From Kalymmatonema hyalinum WJT4-NPBG1 (GTDB lineage Bacteria; Cyanobacteriota; Cyanobacteriia; Cyanobacteriales; Nostocaceae): a DNA stretch of 64,000 bases. Location of the stretch: NCBI GenBank assembly GCA_019359075.1, contig JAHHIB010000022.1:1-64000 (forward strand), written 5' to 3'. Of the stretch, positions 54,774-63,991 are shown piece after piece. The first letter of the stretch is position 1. Every line of letters starts with the position of its first letter. The notes beneath the pieces are model-generated. The model did no database searches and had not been told where the DNA came from. It saw only the letters and a program-made list of their open reading frames with translations. Made by a program: the position numbers and the translations under genes.

Positions 54774-55580
54774 TTAGCTTGCGGTACGATGGGGAACTTT
54801 AACGTTTTTAAAGATACAACGGTAGTGAGGCACGTGAAAAAGTTTTGCGGTCAAAATTTCGCTATCGCCCAAACTCACCAAGCGAAAAACTCCCACCGCG
54901 AGGATTGCACCAAACGGTGGTGCAATGCAATAGAGCCATTGGTCTTCCCAGAACCACGAAACTAAAGCAGGACCAATGCTACGTGCTGGATTTAAACTCG
55001 TGCCAGAAATTGGCGATTCCAGCCAAACCATTATTGCTACCAACAGCCACGTCATCAGTGGTGTCCAACGCATCAAGCGACGACTGCTGACAAAAATAAA
55101 AATAGCCAGCACAAGTATTGCTGTCATGCTTACTTCCGCCAAAAATACATACCAAAGTGAATAATCTGTTCCAGCTAAAGTCATCCCATTATTTACACTC
55201 TTGGCGTATTTTCCCCAAACAAATACCAACAACACTGCACCACTAATTGCACCAAGGAATTGGGCAATAATGTAACCGCCCATATCGTGATGGTGCATTT
55301 TGCCTTGTAGCCAAAATCCCAAAGAAACAGCAGGATTAACGTGAGCGCCACTCAGTTTTCCCAGCGGCGAAATTGCAACGAGCGAACCAGTTCCAGAAAA
55401 CATCAATCCCGTAAGCAGCAAGCGTATGCTCTTATCAGGTATGAGTTGTTCCATTGGCAAGCCTTGAGCAAAATTGAATACAACAGCGCTCAGCCCCACA
55501 AAAACAAGAATTGCAGTTCCGAGCAGTTCTGCTCCGTATTCAGACCAGTGCAGTTGTTTCCACCATTTGAGGTTAGCCAT
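54774..55580 (-). CDS. Aquaporin / major intrinsic protein
   Basis: 268 residues from ATG 55580 (MANLKWWKQLHWSEYGAELL); the longer start at 55598 is less like the family. Six transmembrane segments with two intact NPA boxes, SGAHVNPAVS (~88) and SGTSLNPARS (~204). The aromatic/Arg selectivity residue after the second NPA (PARS) is conserved. Water versus glycerol selectivity cannot be fixed by eye. Inner membrane. Confidence 0.9.
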   Translation of the reverse strand: MANLKWWKQLHWSEYGAELLGTAILVFVGLSAVVFNFAQGLPMEQLIPDKSIRLLLTGLMFSGTGSLVAISPLGKLSGAHVNPAVSLGFWLQGKMHHHDMGGYIIAQFLGAISGAVLLVFVWGKYAKSVNNGMTLAGTDYSLWYVFLAEVSMTAILVLAIFIFVSSRRLMRWTPLMTWLLVAIMVWLESPISGTSLNPARSIGPALVSWFWEDQWLYCIAPPFGAILAVGVFRLVSLGDSEILTAKLFHVPHYRCIFKNVKVPHRTAS

Positions 55581-55664
55581 GATTTTGTATAGAAGCACAA
55601 ACGAGCTTTTTCTGATGACTCAGGCTTTTGCTAACGATATTGACTTGCTCTAAAGCTTTATTTC

Positions 55665-56606
55665 TCAGTTAACCACTTGCAAGACGATTTTGCCGCGCGT
55701 ACGACCGCTTTGGCTGAGCTCATGTGCTTGTCGCGCCTCTTTAAGTGGCAAGACTGTTTCCACATACGGCTTGAGTTTTCCAGAGTCCACTAGGGCAGCA
55801 ATCTCTTTAAGTTGTCCTCCGTTAGGTTGAACGCCAACCATACTGCTTCGCACACCGTGCTGGACAGCTGTTTCTTGTGATGGGGAAGAAACGATAGAGA
55901 CAAGCCATCCATCTTTTCGCAACACGCTAAAGGAGCGCTCTTGAGTGTCGCCGCCGACAGTATCAAAAACGACATCTAGATCCTGCACAACTGTCTCAAA
56001 CTTCGTTGCCTGGTAGTCAATGATTTCGTCGGTTCCCAACTCGCGCAGAAAGTCAGCATTGCGTGCTGATGCTGTGCCGATAACGTAAGCACCTTTTACC
56101 TTTGCCAACTGCACCGCCAATGAACCGACTCCGCCTGACGCCGCATGAATCAGTACTCGTTGATTTGCCCCAAGACCTGCTGTATCAAACAGTGCTTGCC
56201 ATGCCGTCAGTGCTGCAACTGGGATGGCAGCTGCTTCAATGAAATCAACAGAGTTAGGCTTTAAAGCAATCTCTGTTGCCTTAGCAACTATAAATTCGGC
56301 ATAAGCACCATCACGGTACAAACTTGTATAAGCATACACAGCATCACCACGTTGGAACTGATCTACTTGAGAACCAGTTGCTTCAATTGTTCCAGCGACA
56401 TCCCAACCAAGAATCAAAGGCAAGTGATGCTTAAAGCTGTCTTTGCCAAAGCCGCCACGAATTTTCCAGTCAAGGGGATTTGCACTTGCGGCATGAATGC
56501 GAATCAGAACTTCGTCTGCTGCTGGTTCTGGTTGTGGGGCATCTTCGTAAACTAAAGTTTCTGATCCACCATGAGTATGAATGCGTACTGCTTTCATTGT
56601 TGCCAT
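55665..56606 (-). CDS. NADP-dependent quinone oxidoreductase
   Basis: 313 residues: GroES-like N-domain (MKAVRIHTHGGSETLVYEDA, NPLDWKIRGG) and a Rossmann domain with IHAASGGVGSLAVQLAKVKG (~145-165). No zinc ligands, as in zeta-crystallin-type quinone reductases. Related to the gene at 17707-18651 in the nif region. It reduces quinones or reactive enones with NADPH in this family. Co-directional with the adjacent SDRs. Confidence 0.88.
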   Translation of the reverse strand: MATMKAVRIHTHGGSETLVYEDAPQPEPAADEVLIRIHAASANPLDWKIRGGFGKDSFKHHLPLILGWDVAGTIEATGSQVDQFQRGDAVYAYTSLYRDGAYAEFIVAKATEIALKPNSVDFIEAAAIPVAALTAWQALFDTAGLGANQRVLIHAASGGVGSLAVQLAKVKGAYVIGTASARNADFLRELGTDEIIDYQATKFETVVQDLDVVFDTVGGDTQERSFSVLRKDGWLVSIVSSPSQETAVQHGVRSSMVGVQPNGGQLKEIAALVDSGKLKPYVETVLPLKEARQAHELSQSGRTRGKIVLQVVN

Positions 56607-56649
56607 TTTGTTTTTTGCCTTTGTTTTACTTGTTTGGAAAAGCTGTAAA

Positions 56650-57390
56650 TCAAGCTAAACCACCATCAACAGGGATATTTCGCCCAGTGATCCAACGGGC
56701 TTGGTCACTCACCAAAAAAGCAACTACGTCTGCAATGTCCTCTGGTTTACCCAGGCGACCTAGGGGTGTTTGGGCAATCATGGCTGCCCTTGCTTCTTCG
56801 GGAAGTGTCTCTAGGTTCATGTCTGTCTCAGTTACACCTGGTAGGACGGTGTTAACCGTGATGCCGCGCTGTCCCAGTTCTTTTGCTAGGCACTTACTGA
56901 AGCCCTCGATCGCTGCCTTACTGCCAACATACGCGGAGAAGTTAGCACCACCGTTAACAGTACCACCTGTGGATATATTGACAATTCTTCCACCATCTGC
57001 TAATTTAATTGCTGCTTCTTGAAGTGCAAAGAAAGTCCCTTTGGCGTTAAGAGCAAACTGTTGATCAAACTCTTGCTCAGTTGTCTCAGCTAGCGGCTTA
57101 AATAAAGAGATACCGGCGTTGTTAACCAGGATGTCGAGCTTGCCAAACTTATCTACTGTTTCCTGAAATAGGCGGCTGATGTCAGCAACTCGGCTGATGT
57201 CGGCTTGCATGGCTATTGCCTTTCCGCCTTGTGCTGTAATAGCCGATACGACTTCCTGCGCTTTATCAGCACTATGAGAATAGTTAATAACAACTGTCGC
57301 ACCTTCTTGAGCTAATTTTTCAGCAATAGCCCGTCCGATACCACGCGATGCACCTGCGACAATTGCCACTTTTTCAGCGAGAGATGCCAT
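56650..57390 (-). CDS. Short-chain dehydrogenase 6
   Basis: 246 residues, starting at 57390 after an AAGGAGG ribosome site. The glycine motif reads AGASRGIG (Ala in place of the usual Thr), NNAG (~90), YVGSKAA (~156) and ARWITGRNIPVDGG. Same subfamily as SDR 3 and SDR 5, suggesting local duplication. Substrate unknown. Confidence 0.9.
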   Translation of the reverse strand: MASLAEKVAIVAGASRGIGRAIAEKLAQEGATVVINYSHSADKAQEVVSAITAQGGKAIAMQADISRVADISRLFQETVDKFGKLDILVNNAGISLFKPLAETTEQEFDQQFALNAKGTFFALQEAAIKLADGGRIVNISTGGTVNGGANFSAYVGSKAAIEGFSKCLAKELGQRGITVNTVLPGVTETDMNLETLPEEARAAMIAQTPLGRLGKPEDIADVVAFLVSDQARWITGRNIPVDGGLA

Positions 57391-57506
57391 AGTCTAAAAA
57401 CCTCCTTGACTAAGGAATTGTCTAAAAGATTGGCAAATGTCCGGAGGTGTTGTCTTTTACGTTCTTGCGGAAAATGTTCTCATCTTGCTAAAACTTGACA
57501 AACAGA

Positions 57507-58223
57507 TCAGAATTTCTCAACCGCAGGTCGTAAATCAAGTTCTAAAGTCCATGCAGTTGCATCCTGCTGATAAAGTTGCCAATATGTTTGGGCTATTGCT
57601 TCAGGTGACACTAGCGTATGTTCTTCACGCTCCGATGCCATTGCTCGCACTCTTGGAGTGTTAATCATGCCATCAATAATGATATGAGCTACATGAATTC
57701 CCTGAGAACCAAACTCCCGCGCCAACGACTGCGCTAATGCGCGTAACCCAAATTTGCCCACCGCCAATGCTGCAAACTTGGCTGAACCTCTCACCGCAGC
57801 AGTGGCTCCCGTCAACAGGATAGTACCGCGACCTCGTTCAACCATCGCGGGAAGGACTTGCTGTACCGCTAGAAAAGCTCCAAAACAATTGACTTTCCAG
57901 GAAGACTCAAACTGGTCTGGTGTCAGTTCGAGTATGCCAGCCATTTTAAATGCTCCGGCATTGTAGACAAAGACTTCAGGAGAACCAAATTGCGATCGCA
58001 CCTGTTCAAATGCAGCTTTTACCGATGCGGCGTCAGTCGCATCAACAGTAACAGACAATGCCTTACCGCCAGACTGTTCAATTTCTGACTGAATTTGAGT
58101 CAGCTGCTGTGAGCTTCTTGCCATTAATCCTACAACAAAGCCTTCTCGTGCAAACCGATGAGCAACTGCGGCACCCAGCCCCCGACCCACCCCCAGAACG
58201 ACTGCAACCTTCGACTGACTCAT
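57507..58223 (-). CDS. Atypical SDR-fold protein lacking the catalytic tyrosine
   Basis: 238 residues of SDR fold: VLGVGRGLGAAVAHRFAREG (glycine motif GxGRGLG), then VFVYNAGAF instead of NNAG. Where the catalytic YxxxK is expected the sequence reads FAALAVGKFG, with Leu replacing Tyr; the serine step is GATAAVR. It therefore keeps the fold and the Lys but lacks the usual proton donor. Similar Tyr-less SDRs exist in other bacteria. It may be a binding protein or use another residue. Confidence 0.8.
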   Translation of the reverse strand: MSQSKVAVVLGVGRGLGAAVAHRFAREGFVVGLMARSSQQLTQIQSEIEQSGGKALSVTVDATDAASVKAAFEQVRSQFGSPEVFVYNAGAFKMAGILELTPDQFESSWKVNCFGAFLAVQQVLPAMVERGRGTILLTGATAAVRGSAKFAALAVGKFGLRALAQSLAREFGSQGIHVAHIIIDGMINTPRVRAMASEREEHTLVSPEAIAQTYWQLYQQDATAWTLELDLRPAVEKF

Positions 58224-58241
58224 GTCATCTTATCTCCTTAA

Positions 58242-59447
58242 TTACAAGCAAGTGCAATACCTAAAGACAGCAAGGGTAAGAATTGCGAATCCCATACCTG
58301 CATAAAATACACTATTGATACCTCCCAAACTAAAGGCAATTAGCATTAGTAACGGACCAAGGGTTTGTCCTAACCCATAAAAGGTCCCATTGACAGAGAG
58401 AATCGTAGCCAGATATTGTTTGGGCGCAATTTCTGTCAAACGAGTCTGGATACTAGGAGCACCAATCCCTATACCAATGCCAAAAATTGTGGTTGGAATT
58501 AATAGTAACCAGACATTTGGTATTAGAGGAGGTATTAGCGGAATTGTGAATAGAGCTAGAGCATACAAAATAAAAGATGTTCTAATTAAAGTTGTGGTAT
58601 TAAATTTTTTAGTCAATCTTCCTAATTGTGAAGATGTAATAACAATTGCTATAGAAACACTAGAGAGTATGAATCCAATTGTGGAAGCAGGCGCTTTAAA
58701 AGTATCATTTATTAATTGGGGTAAATAAGTGATGTAAGCTCCGTAAAGAAGAACCATGTTAGCAGCACTCCCAATAAAAAGTCCAGCTAACTTCCTGTTT
58801 TTCAAGGCTTTTAAAGCATTTTTCAAATACTCTTGAAGATTTCTTTCTCCTTTTGGTTCTGGATTTTTTAATGCAAATAACACCAGCAAACCAATTGGAA
58901 TCGATACAATAGGTAACAAAAAGGGGTAGTACCAGCCGAGGGTTGCTAGTATGCCGCCAATAATAGGGTAAAAAGCTGTGCCAGTACTTGTGATGCTGGC
59001 ATTGTAACCCATTGCTGTAGTGCGTCTATCTCCTGCATACAAATCGCCGATTAAGGTAATGCTCATAGATAGCAAAGAAGCAGCACCAATTCCTTGTAGG
59101 AAACGCAACAAGAGTAAAAGGTTAAAATCACGGGCAAAAGCGCAAGCTGTCCCCGCAATGCCAAATAAAAACAGTGAAGGAACGAGAACTTTTTTCCTAC
59201 CTAATCTATCAGCAAGGACACCAATAATCGGACCTAAAATGACAGCAGGAAATGTAAAGACTGTAACCAACAATCCTAGATTTTGGGGATTGACGTTTAA
59301 TGCTAGGGATATTTTGGGAAAAGCCGGAGATACGCTGGATACCGCGAGAACTGCCATCAAAGAAACTGCACAAATAATGTAAAAATTTGTATCTATGTAC
59401 AGATTCTTTGGGGATTTTTGCTGGTCATCCAGGCTTGCTGGTTGCAT
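58242..59447 (-). CDS. MFS transporter
   Basis: 401 residues, about 12 hydrophobic segments. The A-motif reads GVLADRLGRKKVLVPSLFL (~75-93), and a B/C-motif region is FLQGIGAASLLSMSITLIGD. No signal that decides drug, sugar or metabolite substrate; the size and A-motif fit the DHA-type efflux families. Translation probably begins at 59447. Ends close to SDR 7 on the same strand, so it could export a compound made or handled by the redox enzymes. Confidence 0.85.
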   Translation of the reverse strand: MQPASLDDQQKSPKNLYIDTNFYIICAVSLMAVLAVSSVSPAFPKISLALNVNPQNLGLLVTVFTFPAVILGPIIGVLADRLGRKKVLVPSLFLFGIAGTACAFARDFNLLLLLRFLQGIGAASLLSMSITLIGDLYAGDRRTTAMGYNASITSTGTAFYPIIGGILATLGWYYPFLLPIVSIPIGLLVLFALKNPEPKGERNLQEYLKNALKALKNRKLAGLFIGSAANMVLLYGAYITYLPQLINDTFKAPASTIGFILSSVSIAIVITSSQLGRLTKKFNTTTLIRTSFILYALALFTIPLIPPLIPNVWLLLIPTTIFGIGIGIGAPSIQTRLTEIAPKQYLATILSVNGTFYGLGQTLGPLLMLIAFSLGGINSVFYAGMGFAILTLAVFRYCTCL

Positions 59448-59527
59448 AAAATTTATCTTTTTGTATTAAATTAATCAGGGATTGAATTGTGGGCATAGGT
59501 GAGCAAACTACTATGCCCAACTAGACG

Positions 59528-60202
59528 TTATGATTTACCAGCAGAACGAAGGCGGCGTTGACGCAGCAGGAAACCTGCCCCAGTTACACCTATGCCAATT
59601 AGCGTTGTAGTGGCTGTTGGTTCTGGAACCGTTCGGGGAGTCCGCAAGGAGAAATTTAGTGTAGCTTGACCGACAGCGGTTGCAGTTGGGTCTAGCTGAT
59701 TAATACTGTTTTCCTGAGTAAAAGTTACTGTGCCTGTAGCATTCTCGAATAAACCTGTTCCACCTAAGACGACTAAATTACCAGCGCCCCTGATTCTACC
59801 TTCAACCAAATCAGTTTCAAAACTGCCGCTCGATCTTGTAAATAACTCATTGGAACTGCCGAAGAATCTGTCGCCAAGTATTTCACCCTCTAAGCCAAAT
59901 ACGGCAGGATCAGCATCGAATCTGCTAGATATAGTGGTTCCACGAAACTCAGCCTGTGCGTAAGCATTGCTAAGAAAGTTAGTTAATCCGTAAAGAGCAT
60001 CAGGACTCTCTCCTCTATCGGTCACCTTTAAGATGTTCAAGTCTGGTCTAAAGGTGGTATCAATGTCGGTAAATACCGTGTAGGGAATGCTAAATTCATA
60101 AATGTTATCGCTGGTTTGCGCCGTTGCGCTTTCGACACTAGACCCGAAACCGACTAAAGTGAAGGCTAGTGGAATGAGCCATGTGATGCGTGAGTGAAGC
60201 AT
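59528..60202 (-). CDS. PEP-CTERM sorting-domain protein
   Basis: 224 residues: signal peptide (LIPLAFTLVGFGSSVESATA), a beta-rich middle (FEDTTFRPDL, ITSRFDADPAVFGLEGEILG, GGTGLFENATGTVTFTQ), and a C-terminal PEP-CTERM tail: VPEPTATTTLIGIGVTGAGF followed by RQRRLR. Such proteins are exported and presumably anchored or processed by an exosortase. The FENATGTVTF text is typical of many such cyanobacterial proteins, with unknown function. Confidence 0.88.
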   Translation of the reverse strand: MLHSRITWLIPLAFTLVGFGSSVESATAQTSDNIYEFSIPYTVFTDIDTTFRPDLNILKVTDRGESPDALYGLTNFLSNAYAQAEFRGTTISSRFDADPAVFGLEGEILGDRFFGSSNELFTRSSGSFETDLVEGRIRGAGNLVVLGGTGLFENATGTVTFTQENSINQLDPTATAVGQATLNFSLRTPRTVPEPTATTTLIGIGVTGAGFLLRQRRLRSAGKS

Positions 60203-60308
60203 AATTGACCTTCCTCTTATACAAAGGACACTGTGTGTGAAGAATCCAGTGTGGTTTTCACTTAAACACTATGTCAAAATCAACCTAGTTTTAATTAATT
60301 TTTTGTAA

Positions 60309-60360
60309 GGAGGAGCCAGCACTGCAGGAGGGTTTCCCGACCTAGGGCTCTGGCGTTCAG
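60309..60360. repeat. Dispersed GC-rich palindromic repeat, copy 5
   Basis: GGAGCCAGCACTGCAGGAGG, GTTTCCCGACCTAGGGCTCT, GGCGTTCAG. Relative of copies 1-4, between the PEP-CTERM gene and the OYE gene. Confidence 0.6.
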
Positions 60361-60438
60361 AAGTCAGGACAAGCTTAGGGGCAGTCCGTTGCCAGCCACG
60401 TAAAACTCCCAAGCCGGCTTCTGGCTCCTAGCTCCTAA

Positions 60439-61533
60439 TTACTTATGTTGAAGTTCCAAGAATGGATAATCTGTGTATCCCTTCTCGTCTGGCCCGTAAA
60501 AGGTTTTCGGATCTGGCGCGTTCAAAAATGCATCCAGTTCAAAGCGTTTTGGTAAGTCAGGATTAGCGAGAAACAACTTGCCAAAGGAAACCAAATCTGC
60601 ATCACCATTAGCAAGTATGCTATCTCCCTTGGGATGGTCATAGTCGCCATTGGTAATTAAAGTCCCTGTGTAAATTTTACGGAAGTAGGGTGTTACCGGG
60701 TTCATCACATCACGGTTTGCCAAATCAACCTCATTTGGTTCCATCAGGTGGAGATATGCCAAATCAAAGCGGTTGAGAGCATCTATTGCATAACCAAAAG
60801 TCTCTTGCGGATTCGAGTCGCCCATTCCGTAGTATGTGTTACTGGGCGAAAGTTTGATACCAACACGATTTGCACCCCACACATTAACGACGGCTTCTAC
60901 AACTTCCAGCAGAAATCGCGCCCGATTTTCTATAGAACCACCGTATTCATCAGTACGTTGGTTCGTGCAATCTTGCAGAAACTGGTCGATTAAGTAACCA
61001 AATGCCCCATGAAATTCCACGCCATCAAATCCCGCAGCTAGGGCGTTTTCAGCACCTTTGCGAAACTGCTGGACAATTTCAGGAATTTCCTGGGTTTCTA
61101 AGGCGCGGGGAGTTTCCATTGCTACTTTGCCTATAGGAGTATGCAGTGTGCCAGAAGCGGCAATAGCAGAAGGTGCAACTGGTAACTCTCCACCCAGTAA
61201 AGAAGAATGGGAAATCCTTCCAGAGTGCCACAGCTGCAAGAAAATTCTTCCTCCTTTCTCATGTACGGCATCGGTTACTTGCCGCCATCCGGCAATGTGT
61301 TCTTCTGAGTAGATACCCGGACAGTTCATGTAGCCTAAACTTAAGGGCGAAACCATGGTGCATTCAGTGACGATTAGCCCTGCTGTTGCCCGTTGGGCGT
61401 AGTAAGTCGCCATCAATGAGTTGGGGACATTGTCAATTGCTCGCAAACGGGTCATTGGTGCCATCACCATCCGGTTCGGCAGGGTGTAGGGACCAAGTTG
61501 AACAGGCGTGAAAAGATTGATATTGGAAGTCAT
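60439..61533 (-). CDS. Old yellow enzyme-type ene-reductase
   Basis: 364-residue FMN enzyme reducing alpha,beta-unsaturated carbonyls with NAD(P)H. TIM-barrel marks: NRMVMAPMTRLRA (~21), LQLWHSGRISHSS (~100) and DEYGGSIENRARFLLEV (~215). At the substrate-anchoring pair the sequence is FHGAFGYLIDQFL (~180); the second member, normally His or Asn, is Phe. Otherwise complete and probably functional. A detoxification role fits the neighbours. Confidence 0.9.
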   Translation of the reverse strand: MTSNINLFTPVQLGPYTLPNRMVMAPMTRLRAIDNVPNSLMATYYAQRATAGLIVTECTMVSPLSLGYMNCPGIYSEEHIAGWRQVTDAVHEKGGRIFLQLWHSGRISHSSLLGGELPVAPSAIAASGTLHTPIGKVAMETPRALETQEIPEIVQQFRKGAENALAAGFDGVEFHGAFGYLIDQFLQDCTNQRTDEYGGSIENRARFLLEVVEAVVNVWGANRVGIKLSPSNTYYGMGDSNPQETFGYAIDALNRFDLAYLHLMEPNEVDLANRDVMNPVTPYFRKIYTGTLITNGDYDHPKGDSILANGDADLVSFGKLFLANPDLPKRFELDAFLNAPDPKTFYGPDEKGYTDYPFLELQHK

Positions 61534-61688
61534 AGGTTAAATCTCCGTCACAAAAAGCAAACACCAATTCATCAAAGTGTCACATTGGTACGCAACAGAT
61601 GATTTAACGGATGTAACCCATAGATTAAATGTGGAACTTACAGATAACTCATGCGCGACATCTGCCACATCATCCGTTGCTAAGCTCA

Positions 61689-62327
61689 TTAATCAGCAGG
61701 CTCGGTGTAGACTACCTCGTAAAGATGAAACTGGTTTTCAGCCAGACCTTGCCAATACTCAGATAAAGGCTTGTACTTTGGGTCTTTGAGAAGTTCCTCA
61801 AAATCTTCAAAGCTGCGCCATTGCCCATAGTTTACATTGTGGACACCATCAAGCGAACGGTGGAAATTACCAGATAAAAGCCCAGGATTTTGCAACCCGA
61901 GAGGTAAATATTCCCTCTCCAATTCCACCAAGCGCATTTGGTTTTCTGGCTTGACTCGGAATTCCGCAAGGTGAATTTTACCGCCTTTAGTAATTTTGAG
62001 TTCGGCGTCATCTGGTAGGGAAACAACGACTTCATAGACGTGTGCTTCATGGATCTGGAACTGGGAAAGTTTTGCTCCCTGCGCTTGCACCTCGGAATTG
62101 TTGATAAACGCTTGGTAGTCTTCCTGACTTCTCCACTGAGCATAGTTCATCACCCGCACCCCATCTATACTTTTATGGATGCTAGATGAGACAAAACCAG
62201 GCTGGTGCTTCACCGTGGTTTCAAGAAATTCGATGATAGTGTCTATGAGTTCCTGCTGACGTTGCGGTTCTACGGCAAAGATAATGATCACCGTAATCAC
62301 ATCGTTGTTTTTGGCGATCGTAGGCAT
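61689..62327 (-). CDS. Double ABM-domain protein
   Basis: 212 residues from ATG 62327 (MPTIAKNNDVITVIIIFAVE). Two ferredoxin-like ABM repeats: first ~1-95 (PGFVSSSIHKSIDGVRVMNY, AQWRSQEDYQAF), second ~105-205 (NPGLLSGNFHRSLDGVHNVN, YGQWRSFEDFEELL). ABM proteins include quinone-forming monooxygenases and many of unknown role. The tandem form is rarer than single-domain ones. Function not predictable. Confidence 0.85.
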   Translation of the reverse strand: MPTIAKNNDVITVIIIFAVEPQRQQELIDTIIEFLETTVKHQPGFVSSSIHKSIDGVRVMNYAQWRSQEDYQAFINNSEVQAQGAKLSQFQIHEAHVYEVVVSLPDDAELKITKGGKIHLAEFRVKPENQMRLVELEREYLPLGLQNPGLLSGNFHRSLDGVHNVNYGQWRSFEDFEELLKDPKYKPLSEYWQGLAENQFHLYEVVYTEPAD

Positions 62328-62357
62328 CCCGTTATCTCCTGATGACTTGCTAGGCAA

Positions 62358-62566
62358 TTATTTTGAATTACAGAAAATCGGAATCTGGAAGCATCCTACC
62401 TTGTGTTATGTACTACCGCTACTAGCCATTTTTCTAGGTTATAAGTTACAAAAATTACGCTAAGTGGCACAGCAGCTTGAATTGTAAGCACAACCATTGT
62501 TGTCAGCAATAAGCGATTGTAATGATTCTATTTATTAAGATAAACAGAAATTTTTGTGTCTTCCTC
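62358..62566. other. Spacer between ABM and antiporter genes
   Basis: About 210 bp of AT-rich sequence with no gene or clear hairpin recognised. It presumably contains the promoter of the ABM gene (minus strand) or its upstream leader. Confidence 0.3.
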
Positions 62567-63991
62567 TCAGTTCGCCTCTTTAACCTCAGCAGAAACCTTG
62601 GCTGATTCTCGAACTTTTGCTTCAGCAGCAACCTGATTGGATCCAAACACAACCGATAATAAAGGCGGTGCTAAAAAGGTAGTGACAATCACCATCACAA
62701 TAATGGCAGCATCCAAGGCACTTGAGAGAATACCACTTGCTGAACCAATACCAGCAAATACAAGTCCCACCTCACCTCGTGGAATCATACCGACACCAAT
62801 TGCTAGCCGATTCGTATCTGGTTGACCGAACACTGCAAAGCCGCTGACCAGTTTACCCAAAATTGCGACTACAATCAGAAAGCTTGCCATAATCAGCCCT
62901 TCCCGATTGCCAGGGATCAATGGATTTAAAACACCGATATTCGTTTTAGCGCTAACAACGACAAAGAAAACGGGTACCAGTATATCTGCAATTGGTATCA
63001 CCTGATCTTTTAGCTCTCGGCATTTTTGAGTTTCGGCTAAAATTAAGCCAGCGGTAAAAGCTCCCAGAATCGCTTCTAACTTGATAACAGTCGCGATATA
63101 TGCCAGAACAAAAGCAAAAATCAGGGCTGGAATCAGAAGTTGACCGCGTGTTTTAAGTTCACTAACTATTTTGACAAAGTAAGGATTGAACAAGCGGCCG
63201 AGAAAAACTGCTCCTACCAAGAAAACTACTGCACTGACAATGAGATATAGCACATTGGTCAGTTCCACCTCTCCGGTCTTTGCCAAACTAGCCACCACTG
63301 CGAGAACGATAATACCTAAAATATCGTCTAGCACTGCTGCGCCAATAATAATCTGACCTTCTTTACTATTGAGATATTGGAGTTCTGCCAGCACTTTCGC
63401 CGTAATGCCGATACTTGTTGCAGTTAAGGCTGCACCTGCGAAAATAGCAGCAATAGTAGGAACATGGAACAAGAATATTAACCCTAAAGTACCCGCAACA
63501 AATGGTGTGACGACTCCTACCACTGCTACTATTGCTGCTTGGGGACCTACTTTGAGTAGTTCTTGTAAGTCTGATTCCAAACCAATTTCAAACAGCAGAA
63601 TGACTACACCAATTTCTGCCAAGGTCGAAATCACTTCGCTGTCTACTTGAAAAATTGCTGCTGCGTCGTTTGGACTCAACCCAGTGGTGACTTCTAAAAA
63701 ATTCATCATCAATGAGTCACTAATATCACCACCACCTTCAGGAAAAACCAGCAAATGAAAGGCAGAGATACCTACCACTAAACCGCCTAGCAGTTGTCCC
63801 AATACAGGAGGTAAATTGATGCGGGCACAAATTTCTGCACCGATGGTGCTAGCAAGGTAAATGACAACCAAACTCGCCAGTACTCCTGACAGTACCATCG
63901 GTGCATTTTCTGCTTCTGTGGCTGTTGCAAGCAGAGGGATGATTTCGCAGAAATTGAGAGAAGTGATGGTAATACTATCTACTAGTGTCAT
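62567..63991 (-). CDS. CPA2-type cation:proton antiporter
   Basis: 474 residues, about 12-13 hydrophobic segments: YLASTIGAEICARINLPPVL, GQLLGGLVVGISAF, FEIGLESDLQELL (~140), FAGAALTATSIGITAKVLAE and AVLDDILGIIVLAVV, the last with the paired Asp typical of KefB/NapA-type antiporters. The loop with FVVVSAKTNIGVL is also typical. It exchanges Na+ or K+ for H+ across the membrane. No RCK or TrkA-N domain at the C-terminus, so it is regulated differently from KefB. The 3' end is the first gene at this end of the run; the start at 63991 is within the window. Confidence 0.9.
   Translation of the reverse strand: MTLVDSITITSLNFCEIIPLLATATEAENAPMVLSGVLASLVVIYLASTIGAEICARINLPPVLGQLLGGLVVGISAFHLLVFPEGGGDISDSLMMNFLEVTTGLSPNDAAAIFQVDSEVISTLAEIGVVILLFEIGLESDLQELLKVGPQAAIVAVVGVVTPFVAGTLGLIFLFHVPTIAAIFAGAALTATSIGITAKVLAELQYLNSKEGQIIIGAAVLDDILGIIVLAVVASLAKTGEVELTNVLYLIVSAVVFLVGAVFLGRLFNPYFVKIVSELKTRGQLLIPALIFAFVLAYIATVIKLEAILGAFTAGLILAETQKCRELKDQVIPIADILVPVFFVVVSAKTNIGVLNPLIPGNREGLIMASFLIVVAILGKLVSGFAVFGQPDTNRLAIGVGMIPRGEVGLVFAGIGSASGILSSALDAAIIVMVIVTTFLAPPLLSVVFGSNQVAAEAKVRESAKVSAEVKEAN

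Noticed and set aside
48341..62327. Natural-product biosynthetic gene cluster
   Set aside because: Tailoring-like enzymes and an MFS transporter occur together, but no polyketide synthase, peptide synthetase, terpene cyclase or RiPP precursor is present.
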